Assembly: GCA_946886865.1 (NCBI GenBank)
Contig: CAMPJI010000060.1
Span: 1 to 13,460, forward strand
Direction: 5' to 3'
Length of the DNA stretch: 13,460 bases
Source of the DNA: an uncultured Lysobacterales bacterium
GTDB taxonomy: Bacteria > Pseudomonadota > Gammaproteobacteria > Xanthomonadales > Xanthomonadaceae
The translations under genes and the position numbers were made by a program. The notes beneath the pieces are model-generated. The model saw only the letters and a list, made by a program, of their open reading frames with translations, was not told the DNA's origin and searched no databases. This document shows, piece by piece, positions 1 through 8,212 of the stretch (positions are counted from its first letter, which is position 1; every line of letters begins with the position of its first letter).

Positions 1-10
1 CCCCCGCCCC

Positions 11-1516
11 GTGACCACGACGCTGCCCCCGCTGCCCTACGCGTTCGCCAAGCAGCACGGCGTGCTGGTGCTGGACGCGTCGTCGCAAGCAGCGGGCGAG
101 CCCACGCGCGTCGGCCTGCGCGAGGGCGCCACGCCCACCGCGCTACTGGAAGCGCGACGCGTCCTTGCACGCCCGCTGCGGGTAGAACCGATGACCGCCG
201 GCGCGTTCGACCGGCGCCTTTCGGAGGTCTATGCCGATGCCGGCCTCGGTGCGAACGGCCAGGTCGATGCGATGGATCCGCACGGCAACCTCGATGCCCT
301 GGTCGAAGAGATCCCCGCCGCCGCCGACCTGCTGGAAAGCCAGGACGACGCCCCCGTCATCCGCCTGATCAACGGCGTCATCGCCGAAGGCGTCCGGCTG
401 GGCGCGTCCGACATCCACATCGAGCCCTTCGAGGCGGCGCTGCGCGTGCGCTTCCGCGTCGACGGCGTCATGCGCGAGGCGGTCGCCCTGCCCGCCCGCA
501 TCGCGCCACTGCTGGTGTCGCGCGTCAAGGTGATGGCACGGCTCGACATCGCCGAGAAGCGCGTGCCCCAGGACGGTCGCATATCGCTGTCGATGGGTGC
601 GCGGGCGCTGGACGTGCGCGTATCCACCCTGCCCGCCCGCGGCGGGGAGCGCGTCGTGCTGCGCATCCTCGACAAGGAGGCCGGTGCACTGGCGCTGGAC
701 CAGCTCGGCATGCCGGCGGCGGTACTGGACGCGTTCGCCGGTGCGTTGCGCCAGCCCAACGGCATCGTGCTGGTCACCGGCCCGACCGGGTCGGGCAAGA
801 CCACCACCCTGTATGCGGGCCTGTCCTCGCTCAACGACGGGCGCGGCAACATCCTGACCGTCGAGGATCCGGTCGAGTACGCCATCGACGGCATCGGCCA
901 GACCCAGGTCAACGCCAAGGTCGGCATGACCTTCGCCGCGGGGCTGCGCGCGATCCTGCGCCAGGACCCGGACGTGGTGATGGTCGGCGAGATCCGCGAC
1001 ACCGAGACCGCGCAGATCGCCGTGCAGGCCAGCCTGACCGGCCACCTGGTGCTGTCGACGGTGCACACCAACGACGCGGTGGGCGCGATCACGCGCCTGC
1101 GCGACATGGGGGTGGAGCCGTTCCTGCTGGCCTCGACGGTGCGCCTGATCCTCGCCCAGCGTCTGCTGCGCCGGTTGTGCACGCAATGCAGTGCGCCGCG
1201 GTCGGTCGAACCGGGCGACGCGGCCGTGATGGGCGCGGGCTACACCGGCCCGCTGTTCCGGGCGGTCGGGTGCCCCGCGTGCAACCACACCGGCTACGCC
1301 GGCCGCCTGGGTGTGTATGAGGCGGTCCGGATCGACGACACGCTTCGCCGCCTGATCGGCGCCAATGCCGACGAGGACGCACTGGCGGCCGCGGCGTTCG
1401 CGCGCAGCGACCGGCTGGAGTCGTCGGCGCGGGCCTGCATCGCGCGCGGCGACACCACGGTCGAAGAGGCGCTGCGGGTCACGCGCCAGGTCGAGGGTGG
1501 CCATGGCGACGTTTGA
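11..1516 (+). CDS. gspE: GspE, type II secretion ATPase
   Basis: Cytoplasmic hexameric ATPase that powers pseudopilus assembly at the inner membrane through GspF and GspL. The 501-residue protein is of normal family length. It has an N-terminal GspE_N-like region (about 1-95), then the secretion NTPase core. The core shows Walker A GPTGSGKT (257-264, Lys263), an Asp box VEDPVE (284-289), Walker B ending VGEIRD with Glu327, and a His box GHLVLSTVHTN (344-354). Four cysteines in two CxxC pairs (390/393 and 421/424) form the zinc-binding subdomain typical of GspE, so all catalytic parts are present. The start is GTG; its last two bases begin a TGA (12-14) that could end an upstream gene (last codons read P-A-P-stop). 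This would be a GTGA junction like those at gspJ/K and gspM/N, so the upstream gene is probably in the same operon, possibly gspD. The 3' end overlaps gspF by 14 nt. Confidence 0.96.
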   Translation: MTTTLPPLPYAFAKQHGVLVLDASSQAAGEPTRVGLREGATPTALLEARRVLARPLRVEPMTAGAFDRRLSEVYADAGLGANGQVDAMDPHGNLDALVEEIPAAADLLESQDDAPVIRLINGVIAEGVRLGASDIHIEPFEAALRVRFRVDGVMREAVALPARIAPLLVSRVKVMARLDIAEKRVPQDGRISLSMGARALDVRVSTLPARGGERVVLRILDKEAGALALDQLGMPAAVLDAFAGALRQPNGIVLVTGPTGSGKTTTLYAGLSSLNDGRGNILTVEDPVEYAIDGIGQTQVNAKVGMTFAAGLRAILRQDPDVVMVGEIRDTETAQIAVQASLTGHLVLSTVHTNDAVGAITRLRDMGVEPFLLASTVRLILAQRLLRRLCTQCSAPRSVEPGDAAVMGAGYTGPLFRAVGCPACNHTGYAGRLGVYEAVRIDDTLRRLIGANADEDALAAAAFARSDRLESSARACIARGDTTVEEALRVTRQVEGGHGDV

Positions 1517-2711
1517 GTACGCCGCGCTCGACGCGCAGGGCCGTACCACCACCGGCCGGCTCAACGCCGACGGCGCCCGCGAGGCGCGCCGGCAACTGCG
1601 CGAGCGCGAACTGGTGCCGACCCGGCTGGCCGCCGCCGCGACGCGCGACCGCGCCGATCGCAGTGTCTTCGGCGCGCGTTTCCGGCCGCGCGACCTCGCG
1701 CTGTTCACCCGGCAGCTGTCGACGCTGGTCGCCGCCTCGCCGCTGGAAGAGGCCTTGCGCACCATCGGCGCGCAGTCCGACCGCGCGGCCGTGCGCCGGG
1801 TGGTGGGTGCCACGCACGCACACCTGCTGGAGGGACTTCGCCTGTCGGACGCGATGGCCCGGCAGGGCAACGCGTTCCCGCCGCTGTACCGCGCGATGGT
1901 GGCCGCCGGGGAAGGCACCGGCGCATTGCCCGACATCCTGGAGCGGCTCGCCGACCTGCTCGAGCGCGAGCAGCAGGTGCGCGGCAAACTGATTACGGCG
2001 CTGGTCTACCCGGCATCGCTCGCGGTGGTCGCCGTCGCCGTCGTGATCGCGCTGATGGCGTTCGTCGTGCCCAAGGTAGTCGAGCAATTCGACTCGATGG
2101 GCCGCACGCTGCCGATGCTGACGCGCGTGGTGATCGCGGTGTCCGATGCGATGGCGGCATGGGGCCTGCCGATGCTCGTGGTGCTGGTGCTGGCGGCGGC
2201 GGGGTTCATGCGTGCCCTGCGCCAGCCGGCATTCCGGCTCCGGTTCGACCGCCTGCTGTTGCGGCTGCCGGTGCTGGGCCGATTGATCCGCGACATCCAC
2301 GCTGCACGGCTGGCGCGCACCCTGTCGATCATGGTCAACAGCGGCCTGCCGCTGATGGAAGGCCTGGCGATCACCGCGCGCACCGTGCACAACCGCGTGC
2401 TGCGCGCGGCCACCGACACCATGGTCGCGTCCATCCGCGAAGGCGGCAGCCTGTCGGCGGCGATGCGCCGCGCCGGCGTGTTCCCGCCGACGCTGCTCTA
2501 CATGGCCTCAAGCGGCGAGAACAGCGGCCGCCTCGCGCCAATGCTCGAACGCGCCGCCGACTACCTGGAGCGCGAGTTCAACACCTTCACTTCGGTCGTG
2601 ATGAGCCTGATCGAGCCGCTGATCATCGTCGTGCTCGGCGGCGTGGTCGCGGTGATCGTGCTCGCCATCCTGCTGCCGATCCTCCAGTTCAACTCACTTG
2701 CCATCGGCTGA
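1503..2711 (+). CDS. gspF: GspF, T2SS inner-membrane platform protein
   Basis: Polytopic inner-membrane protein that forms the platform on which GspE drives pseudopilin extraction and assembly. The 402 residues carry the family N-terminus MATFEYAALD and two T2SSF domains (about 66-188 and 270-392). Membrane segments lie near 167-190, 220-237 and 373-396. Each domain has its conserved segment, PLYRAMVAAGEGTG (127-140) and the matching LLYMASSGENSGRL (331-344). The ATG at 1503 lies inside the end of gspE and has a purine-rich GAGGG 5 nt upstream, so this start is preferred over upstream in-frame codons. The stop TGA overlaps an ATG (TGATG at 2709-2713) that opens the frame leading into gspG. 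Length and composition match the family and nothing is missing. Confidence 0.96.
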   Translation: MATFEYAALDAQGRTTTGRLNADGAREARRQLRERELVPTRLAAAATRDRADRSVFGARFRPRDLALFTRQLSTLVAASPLEEALRTIGAQSDRAAVRRVVGATHAHLLEGLRLSDAMARQGNAFPPLYRAMVAAGEGTGALPDILERLADLLEREQQVRGKLITALVYPASLAVVAVAVVIALMAFVVPKVVEQFDSMGRTLPMLTRVVIAVSDAMAAWGLPMLVVLVLAAAGFMRALRQPAFRLRFDRLLLRLPVLGRLIRDIHAARLARTLSIMVNSGLPLMEGLAITARTVHNRVLRAATDTMVASIREGGSLSAAMRRAGVFPPTLLYMASSGENSGRLAPMLERAADYLEREFNTFTSVVMSLIEPLIIVVLGGVVAVIVLAILLPILQFNSLAIG

Positions 2712-2815
2712 TGGAGCTTGCGATGCCCCGTTCCGAATCCCTGCGTGAAACGTTCCCGCAAACCGGTTGCACCCCGCATGCGGCGTTGCTCCTGGACGCC
2801 GGCGCTACGCCCACC

Positions 2816-2964
2816 CCGTCACCCCGGCATACGCCGGGATCCATCCTGACGTGGGCCGCGTACCTGCCTGCCCCGGATGGGGATGGCGTAGACGCCGACA
2901 ACAACGGCAACGGCAATTTCAACGGCGAGATCAGGATGGATCCCGGCGTGCGCCGGGATGACGG
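2816..2964. repeat. Inverted pair of REP-like palindromes between gspF and gspG
   Basis: Two 34-nt copies lie in inverted orientation at 2816-2849 and 2931-2964. After reverse-complementing one, 31 of 34 positions agree; the differences are one base in the outer part and two in the loop region. Each copy folds by itself: CCCGGC/GCCGGG stems at 2823-2828/2833-2838 with loop ATAC, and 2942-2947/2952-2957 with loop GTGC. The pair could also form one long hairpin around an 81-nt centre. This is the architecture of a REP doublet (BIME or REPIN), elements mobilised in trans by RAYT transposases and usually found between genes. The surrounding stretch 2711-3010 has clearly more A/T at third codon positions than the flanking genes, as expected for non-coding or inserted DNA, although the gspG frame stays open through it. 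No transposase gene is present in the window. Confidence 0.82.
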
Positions 2965-3427
2965 TGGTGAGGGGACGAAGCGGGCTGCGAGCGCGCGAGT
3001 CGGCATACAGTGCCACGCCGCCGGCTTCACCCTCGTCGAACTCATGGTCGTCATCGTCATCATCGGCCTGCTGGCGACGATGGTGATGATCAACGTCATG
3101 CCCAGCCAGGACCGCGCGATGGTCGAGAAGGCGCGTGCGGACGTCTCGGTGCTGGAACAGGCCATGGAGACGTACCGCCTCGACAACCTCGTCTATCCGA
3201 CCACCGAGCAGGGGCTGGCGGCGCTGGTGCAGGCACCCGCGGGGCTCGCGCGCCCGGAGCGCTACCGCCAGGGCGGCTACGTGCGGCGCCTGCCCGAGGA
3301 CCCGTGGGGCAATGCGTACCAGTACCGGCGACCCGGCCGGCAGGCGGCCTTCGACGTGTACTCCTTCGGTGCCGACGGCGCCGAGGGCGGTGAAGGCGAA
3401 AACTCGGACATCGGCAACTGGCAGTAG
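2936..3427 (+). CDS. gspG: GspG, major pseudopilin of the T2SS
   Basis: Main structural subunit of the periplasmic pseudopilus that pushes substrates through the secretin. The prepilin signature G|FTLVELMVV lies at 3023 onward: cleavage after Gly, Phe at +1, Glu at +5, then a hydrophobic helix. The mature part is 133 residues and ends in the family's calcium-site region, GADGAEGGEGENSDIGNW. The start is uncertain. I chose ATG 2936, giving a 30-residue leader and a 163-residue precursor, with a weak GAG 6 nt upstream. GTG 2948 (26-residue leader) lies in the loop of a REP palindrome. ATG 2711, which overlaps the gspF stop, would give an abnormally long 105-residue leader of low third-position GC. 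No start codon lies between 2948 and the cleavage site, so every option begins within or upstream of the REP element. The mature protein is certain; only the leader is not. Confidence 0.9.
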   Translation: MDPGVRRDDGGEGTKRAASARVGIQCHAAGFTLVELMVVIVIIGLLATMVMINVMPSQDRAMVEKARADVSVLEQAMETYRLDNLVYPTTEQGLAALVQAPAGLARPERYRQGGYVRRLPEDPWGNAYQYRRPGRQAAFDVYSFGADGAEGGEGENSDIGNWQ

Positions 3428-3430
3428 TCC

Positions 3431-3934
3431 ATGCACCGCGCCACGCGCACCGCCGCCCGCACGTTCACAGCCGGCCATCCACGCCCGTACGGCTTCACCC
3501 TGGTGGAGCTGATGGTGGTGCTGTTCATCGTCGGCCTCATGGGCGCGGCAGTGATGCTCACAGCGCCCGGCGAAGGCGACGTGCTTACGCGCGACGCCGA
3601 CACCCTGGCCACGCGGCTGGTGCAGGCCCAGGAAGAAGCCATCCTCGGCACCCGCGCCATCCAGGTGGTGGTCGATGCCGCAGGGCACCGCGTGGAGCGC
3701 CAGGACTTCGACCGCTGGGAGGTGCTGGACGACGGGCCTTTCCGCGCCGTCGCGTGGACGCCGGGCACGGCGCCCGCCTTCGAGGGCGCCGCAGACCGGG
3801 TGACGTTCCGGTTCGACGAGTCCGGCGGCGCGCGGGTGGCAGCCGTGGCACTGCAACGCGACGGCCGCCACGTCCGCATCGGCGTGGGCGACGACGCACG
3901 CGTCCACGTCGGGGGGCGGCCCGGTGCGCCCTGA
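3431..3934 (+). CDS. gspH: GspH, minor pseudopilin
   Basis: Minor pseudopilin that joins the tip of the T2SS pseudopilus. It is a 167-residue precursor with a 21-residue basic leader and the prepilin peptidase site G21|FTLVELMVVLF, with Glu at +5 (residue 26), followed by a hydrophobic helix to about residue 43. The rest is a soluble, beta-rich GspH-type domain, with LATRLVQAQEEAILGTRAIQ as its most recognisable stretch. It begins 3 nt after the gspG stop and overlaps gspI by 11 nt. No clear Shine-Dalgarno sequence precedes ATG 3431, so re-initiation from gspG is likely. Assignment as GspH rests on the domain and on its place between gspG and gspI. Confidence 0.9.
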   Translation: MHRATRTAARTFTAGHPRPYGFTLVELMVVLFIVGLMGAAVMLTAPGEGDVLTRDADTLATRLVQAQEEAILGTRAIQVVVDAAGHRVERQDFDRWEVLDDGPFRAVAWTPGTAPAFEGAADRVTFRFDESGGARVAAVALQRDGRHVRIGVGDDARVHVGGRPGAP

Positions 3935-4301
3935 ATCGCGCAGCCACCTGGCGGGCTTCTCGCTGATCGAGATGCTGGTCGCGCTCGCGGTGTTCAGCCT
4001 GGCGGTCATCGCCCTGCTCCACCTCGCCGGCCAGAACACCCGTGCCGCGGCCGTCATCGAAGAGCGCGTGCTCGCCGGCGTGGTGGCCGACAACCGCGCC
4101 GTGGAAGCGGTGCTGGCCCGCCCCGGCGAACTGGCGCCCGAGGACGCCGGCGAGGAGCTGAGTGGCGATCGCGCGTGGCGATGGACCCGGCGCGTGGAGG
4201 CCACGGACGACAGCGGCATCGTGCGCGTGCGGGTCACGGTCTCGCCGGTCGGCACCGGTGCGGTGTCCGCCGAAGCCAGCGTGTTCCGGGGTGCGCCATG
4301 A
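3924..4301 (+). CDS. gspI: GspI, minor pseudopilin
   Basis: Minor pseudopilin of 125 residues, which nucleates the GspI-J-K tip complex in characterised systems. The leader is short (11 residues) and is cut at G11|FSLIEMLVALAVF, with Glu at +5 (residue 16). The helix is followed by the GspI hallmark around LLHLAGQNTRAAAVIEER and a compact C-terminal domain. The GTG start at 3924 lies inside the end of gspH and is preceded by a G-rich run (3911-3916) at 7-nt spacing. The stop overlaps the gspJ start as ATGA. Size and motif order match the family. Confidence 0.92.
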   Translation: MRPESRSHLAGFSLIEMLVALAVFSLAVIALLHLAGQNTRAAAVIEERVLAGVVADNRAVEAVLARPGELAPEDAGEELSGDRAWRWTRRVEATDDSGIVRVRVTVSPVGTGAVSAEASVFRGAP

Positions 4302-4894
4302 CAGCCGTGCGGGCCGCTGGCTTCACCCTGGTGGAAATGCTGGTGGCGCTGGTCGTGTTCGGCCTGCTGTCTACCGCCACCGTCGGCGTGCTCGTGCACG
4401 CGGCGGACAACCGCGAGGTGGTGGGTGCACGCATGGACCGGCTCGGCGAGTTCCAGCGCGCGCGCGCCCTGATCAAGGCCGACCTGGGCCAGGCCGCGCC
4501 GCGCCGGGTGCGCCGCGGCGATGGCAGCGCGGCACGCACCGCCTTCATCGGCCAGCGGCCGGGCGATGCGCCGCTGTGGGGCTTCGTCCGGCGCGGCTGG
4601 TCCAACCCCGACCGCACCGCCCGTGCCTCGCTGCAGTACGTGGAATACCGGATCGCCGGCCGCCAACTCGAGCGCACCGCGCACGCTGCGCTGGACGGTG
4701 CGCGCGCGCCGACGCCGCAGGTGGTGCTGACCGGCGTGGACACCACTGCCATCGCCTACCGTTACCGCGGTCAGTGGAACGACGGCTGGCCCGGTGGCGC
4801 CGACGAGATTCCCGAGGCGATCCGCCTGACGCTGCAGGTCGACGGCCTGGGCACCATCGAGCAGCTGTTCCTTTTGCCGGGCGGTGGCACGTGA
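4298..4894 (+). CDS. gspJ: GspJ, minor pseudopilin
   Basis: Minor pseudopilin of 198 residues, part of the GspI-J-K tip. The leader is 8 residues and is cut at G8|FTLVEMLVALVVF, with Glu at +5 (residue 13). The larger soluble domain contains RRGWSNP (98-104), a signature of GspJ, and ends in a beta-rich segment with QVVLTGVDTTAIAYRYR. ATG 4298 overlaps the gspI stop (ATGA). The stop overlaps the gspK GTG start (GTGA). An upstream in-frame extension within gspI is open, but it would bury the prepilin site in the interior and is rejected. Confidence 0.93.
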   Translation: MTAVRAAGFTLVEMLVALVVFGLLSTATVGVLVHAADNREVVGARMDRLGEFQRARALIKADLGQAAPRRVRRGDGSAARTAFIGQRPGDAPLWGFVRRGWSNPDRTARASLQYVEYRIAGRQLERTAHAALDGARAPTPQVVLTGVDTTAIAYRYRGQWNDGWPGGADEIPEAIRLTLQVDGLGTIEQLFLLPGGGT

Positions 4895-5886
4895 AGCGGC
4901 AACGCGGGGTGGCCCTGCTCACCGTGCTGCTGCTGGTGGCGGTGATGACCGCGCTGGTCGTCGCGGTGCTCGATGACATCCGCTTCGGCCTGCGCCGCGC
5001 GGGCAACGCGCAGGCCGTGGCGCAGGCGCAGTACTACGCCCTGGGCGCGGAGACGCTCGCGCGGCTGCAGATCGACCGGCTGGCCCGGCGCGACCCCAAC
5101 CGCACCACCCTCGAAGGCAACTGGGACGGCCGGCCCTTCGTGTTCCCCGTCGGCGGCGAAGGCACCGGCGAGCCGCCCGGCGTCATCAGCGCGCGGGTGT
5201 CGGACGCGTCGAACTGCTTCAACCTCAACAGCGTGGTCGAGGGCGCACCCGGCCAATGGCAGCGCCGCGAACTCGGGGTCGCGCAATACGTGGCACTGCT
5301 GCGGGCGCTCGGGTTCGCGCCACGGGACGCCGCCGCCCTTGCCGATGCGCTGGCCGACTGGATCGACAGCGACCAGGCACGCGCGCCGGCCGGCGCGGAG
5401 GACGCGGACTACACCCTGGGCAGCGACGGCTACCGCACCGGCGCGACCCTGCTGGCCGAAGCCAGCGAACTGCGCGCGGTGCGCGGCCACGACGCCGCGG
5501 CGTACGCGCGCATCCGGCCACACGTGTGCGCGCTGCCCGAGGCCGCGCTGTCGCCCGTCAACCTCAACACGCTGCAGGACAGCGATGCCGTGCTGCTGAC
5601 GATGCTGACCGACGGTGCGCTGCCTCCGGCGCGCGCGCGCGCGGTCATCGCCGCCCGGCCCGACGCGGGCTGGTACGACCACGCCGCGTTCTGGGGGCAA
5701 CCGGCACTGGCCGGCATCGCCGTGCCCAACGCCGTGCTGTCACAGGTCGCGCTGCGCACCCGCTTCTTCGACCTGCATGCCGAAGTCGAATACGACGGCG
5801 CGCAGGTCGTGTTGACCGCCCTCTTCGACCACCGCGGCATTGGCGACACCCGCCTGGCCGCCCGCCGCTGGACGCCCGACGAATGA
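4891..5886 (+). CDS. gspK: GspK, minor pseudopilin at the pseudopilus tip
   Basis: Largest minor pseudopilin (331 residues), capping the pseudopilus. Its prepilin site G6|VALLTVLLLV lacks the usual Glu at +5 and has Thr there. This is characteristic of GspK, because the tip subunit has no neighbour above it. The soluble part shows CFNLNSVV (109-116), an acidic ADWIDSD stretch (155-161) and a helix-hairpin-helix-like SPVNLNTL region (221-228), all typical of the family. Cys109 and Cys213 could form the disulfide seen in relatives (inference). The start is GTG inside the gspJ stop (GTGA). The stop overlaps the gspL start (ATGA). A longer upstream in-frame reading is excluded because the leader must sit directly before the hydrophobic helix. 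Confidence 0.94.
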   Translation: MKRQRGVALLTVLLLVAVMTALVVAVLDDIRFGLRRAGNAQAVAQAQYYALGAETLARLQIDRLARRDPNRTTLEGNWDGRPFVFPVGGEGTGEPPGVISARVSDASNCFNLNSVVEGAPGQWQRRELGVAQYVALLRALGFAPRDAAALADALADWIDSDQARAPAGAEDADYTLGSDGYRTGATLLAEASELRAVRGHDAAAYARIRPHVCALPEAALSPVNLNTLQDSDAVLLTMLTDGALPPARARAVIAARPDAGWYDHAAFWGQPALAGIAVPNAVLSQVALRTRFFDLHAEVEYDGAQVVLTALFDHRGIGDTRLAARRWTPDE

Positions 5887-6998
5887 CCACGCGCCTGCTC
5901 CTGTTGCCTGACGATCCCCGCGACGATGCGACCTGGCTGGACATCGAACCGCCGGGCCGCATTCGCCGGTGCGTGACATTGCCGCCCGGCACGCCCGCAC
6001 CGATGGACAACGGCACCGCACGCACGTGGACGGTCGTACCGGCGTCCGGACTCGGCCTGCTGTGGACCGCACTGCCCGCCCGGCAGCCCGCGCAGGCACT
6101 GGCCGCGGCGCGGTTGCTGCTGGACGACCACGCCGCGGCGTCGGCGGATTCGTTGCATGTGGCCGTATCGCCTTATGCCGGCAGCGCGCCGCGCCTGGTG
6201 GCCTGGGGCGATCCGGCCGCGATGCAGGGCTGGCTGGCGCGCTCGGCCGCGCACGGCGTGGCGCCCAACGCACTGGTGCCCGACGTCCTGCTGCTGCGCG
6301 ATGCAGCGGCGGACGCGGATCATCCGCGCGTGGTCGAGCATGACGGACGCTGGCTGGTGCGCGGAAAGGCCATGGCCTTCAGCGCTGAAACGACGCTCGC
6401 CATGCAGGTGCTGGACGACCCGGCCGTGCAGCCCGGGGCCTCCGACGCCTTCCTCGATGACTGCGCACACAGCGCCGCGCTGGAGGTGCCGCCGCTGGAC
6501 CTGCTGCAGGGCGCGTTCGCACTGCGGGTCCGGCGCGGAGCCGAGGCCGGGTGGCGGCGCGCCGCCGTGCTGGCCGGCGCGCTGGTGCTGTCGCCCTGGG
6601 TGCTGCTGGCGGCCGAGGCGATCCGGCATGAGATGGCCGCGCGCGGATTGCAGGCACAGGCACATGACGTGGCGGCACGCGCGGCGCCGGGCGTCCCGGC
6701 CGGGGATCCGCTGGACATGACGGCCGCGCGGCTCGCGCGCCTGCGCGCGGTGGACGCGCTGGCCCGCGACGCCGGTGCGCTGTTCGGGGCGCTCGACACC
6801 GTGCCCGGCGCACACCTGGACGCCCTGACGTACTCGAGCGCCGAGGGGCTGCACGCCCAGGTCATGCACCCGCGCGAGGCCGACCTGGATACCGTCGCCG
6901 CCGCACTGGCCGATCGCGGCCTCCCCCTGCAGCGCACCGGCCGCCAGCCCGCCGGCGACGCCGTCCGCAGCGACGTCACCCTGGGGCCGGGCGCATGA
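5883..6998 (+). CDS. gspL: GspL, T2SS assembly-platform protein
   Basis: Bitopic inner-membrane protein of 371 residues that ties the cytoplasmic GspE ATPase to GspM and the pseudopilus. Residues 1 to about 220 form the cytoplasmic actin-like domain, ending in the family motif PLDLLQGAF (204-212). A single membrane helix follows at about 226-246, then a periplasmic ferredoxin-like domain. The sequence is weakly conserved outside these points, as is normal for GspL. ATG 5883 overlaps the gspK stop (ATGA) and has no visible Shine-Dalgarno sequence, so it is probably translated by coupling. The stop overlaps gspM in the same way. The call rests on motif, topology and position. Confidence 0.9.
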   Translation: MTTRLLLLPDDPRDDATWLDIEPPGRIRRCVTLPPGTPAPMDNGTARTWTVVPASGLGLLWTALPARQPAQALAAARLLLDDHAAASADSLHVAVSPYAGSAPRLVAWGDPAAMQGWLARSAAHGVAPNALVPDVLLLRDAAADADHPRVVEHDGRWLVRGKAMAFSAETTLAMQVLDDPAVQPGASDAFLDDCAHSAALEVPPLDLLQGAFALRVRRGAEAGWRRAAVLAGALVLSPWVLLAAEAIRHEMAARGLQAQAHDVAARAAPGVPAGDPLDMTAARLARLRAVDALARDAGALFGALDTVPGAHLDALTYSSAEGLHAQVMHPREADLDTVAAALADRGLPLQRTGRQPAGDAVRSDVTLGPGA

Positions 6999-7492
6999 GC
7001 ACGCTGGCCGGACGCGCACTGGACTGGTGGCAGGCGCGGGACATCCGCGAGCGCCGCATGCTGGCGGCGATGGTCCTCGCGCTGGCGGCGTTCATCGCCT
7101 GGTACGGCGTCACGGTGCCGCTTCGCAGTTGGCGCGATGACGCGCGGGCACGCCACGACCGCGCCGCATCGGAGCTGCTGGCCACGCAGACCGCCGCCAG
7201 CGAGATCGAGGCGCTCGGCCAGGCACGGCCGGCGCCCGGCGACATGCAGCAGCTCGAGACCGCGGTCCTCGATGCCGCACGTGCCGCGGGTGTCGCCATC
7301 AGCCGCCACCGCGCCGACGGCCCTGCCGCACTGCAGGTCGACATCGAATCGGTGGCCACGCCCGCGCTGCTGTCATGGCTGGACGCGTTGCGCATCGAGC
7401 ACGGCATCGCGCCCGACACCCTCGAGATCACCGAAGCCAGCGGCGCTCTGCGGGTCGGCGCGCGATTCGTCCTCGTGGAGCCCGGCGCGTGA
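6995..7492 (+). CDS. gspM: GspM, T2SS assembly-platform protein
   Basis: Small inner-membrane protein (165 residues) that partners GspL. It has a short cytoplasmic N-terminus with RDIRERRML, one membrane helix at about 22-43, a helical periplasmic linker and a small ferredoxin-like C-terminal domain. Topology, size and position between gspL and gspN fit GspM; primary sequence conservation is low, as usual in this family. ATG 6995 overlaps the gspL stop (ATGA), and the stop overlaps the gspN GTG (GTGA). Confidence 0.87.
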   Translation: MSTLAGRALDWWQARDIRERRMLAAMVLALAAFIAWYGVTVPLRSWRDDARARHDRAASELLATQTAASEIEALGQARPAPGDMQQLETAVLDAARAAGVAISRHRADGPAALQVDIESVATPALLSWLDALRIEHGIAPDTLEITEASGALRVGARFVLVEPGA

Positions 7493-8196
7493 GCCGCGCC
7501 CACCTGCTGCTGGCCTTCGCGCTGTCGTGCGCCGTGTCGCTGGTGGCGTTCGCCCCGCTCGGACTGGCTGCCCGCATCGGTGCGTGGCCGGACGGTTTGA
7601 GTGTGCGGCAGGTGGACGGCCCGCTCTGGAGCGGCCGGTTCACGGGCGTGCGCTGGCGGGGGCAGGCATTCGACACGGTCGATGCCGCGCTCCATCCGCT
7701 GTCATGGGTCTGGGGCATCCCGCGGCTGGCGCTGCAGGCGGACGGGCTCGACGTCGCATGGTCGGCGGGACGCGTGGCAGGCCTGCATCGCGCCGATGGC
7801 CAGGTCGCACTGGCACCGTCGCCATCGTGGAGCGGCATGCGGCTGACCGCCCGGGCGCACGGATTGCAGGTGCTGTTCGCCGACGGCCGCTGTCTGCGGG
7901 CGGGCGGCACGCTGCAGGTCGAGGCTTCGGGCCCGGCCCTGCCCGGCGAGGTGCAGTTGGCCGGCCCGGCGCGGTGCGACGGCGGGGAGGCCCGCATCGA
8001 CCTCGCACCCGCGCAGCCCGGACCCGGCCAGCCCGAGGTACGCGCCGACGTCCGGCTCTCGGCCGATGGCGGCTACCGCGCGGCGGTCCGGGTTGTGTCC
8101 CAGGACCCGCGGGTCATCGCCGCGCTCGCACTGGCCGAGTTCCAGCCCGGCCCGGGTGGCGCCAGCCGCGTGCTCGAAGGCCGTCTGGGCGACTGA
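7489..8196 (+). CDS. gspN: GspN, accessory T2SS protein
   Basis: The 235-residue protein has an N-terminal signal anchor (about 3-28) and a periplasmic beta-rich region with VDGPLWSGRF (40-49), a recognisable GspN motif. GspN is present in only some T2SSs and its exact role is unresolved; in the Xanthomonas system it is thought to assist the secretin/GspM assembly (established knowledge, not visible here). The start is GTG, overlapping the gspM stop (GTGA). It is the last gene of the secretion operon in the window. Its stop lies only 16 nt before the first element of the Pho half-site array, with no convincing terminator between. Confidence 0.83.
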   Translation: MSRAHLLLAFALSCAVSLVAFAPLGLAARIGAWPDGLSVRQVDGPLWSGRFTGVRWRGQAFDTVDAALHPLSWVWGIPRLALQADGLDVAWSAGRVAGLHRADGQVALAPSPSWSGMRLTARAHGLQVLFADGRCLRAGGTLQVEASGPALPGEVQLAGPARCDGGEARIDLAPAQPGPGQPEVRADVRLSADGGYRAAVRVVSQDPRVIAALALAEFQPGPGGASRVLEGRLGD

Positions 8197-8212
8197 GCCG
8201 GATCGCGGCTGC

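Noticed and set aside
143..1987. A 614-codon open frame on the minus strand across gspE and gspF
   Set aside because: It is antisense to two unmistakable genes. Very GC-rich codon use suppresses stops in the opposite frames, and its translation is Arg/His/Gln-rich with no recognisable domain.
2819..4684. A 621-codon minus-strand open frame across gspG to gspJ
   Set aside because: Same artefact: it lies opposite four pseudopilin genes and has biased composition.
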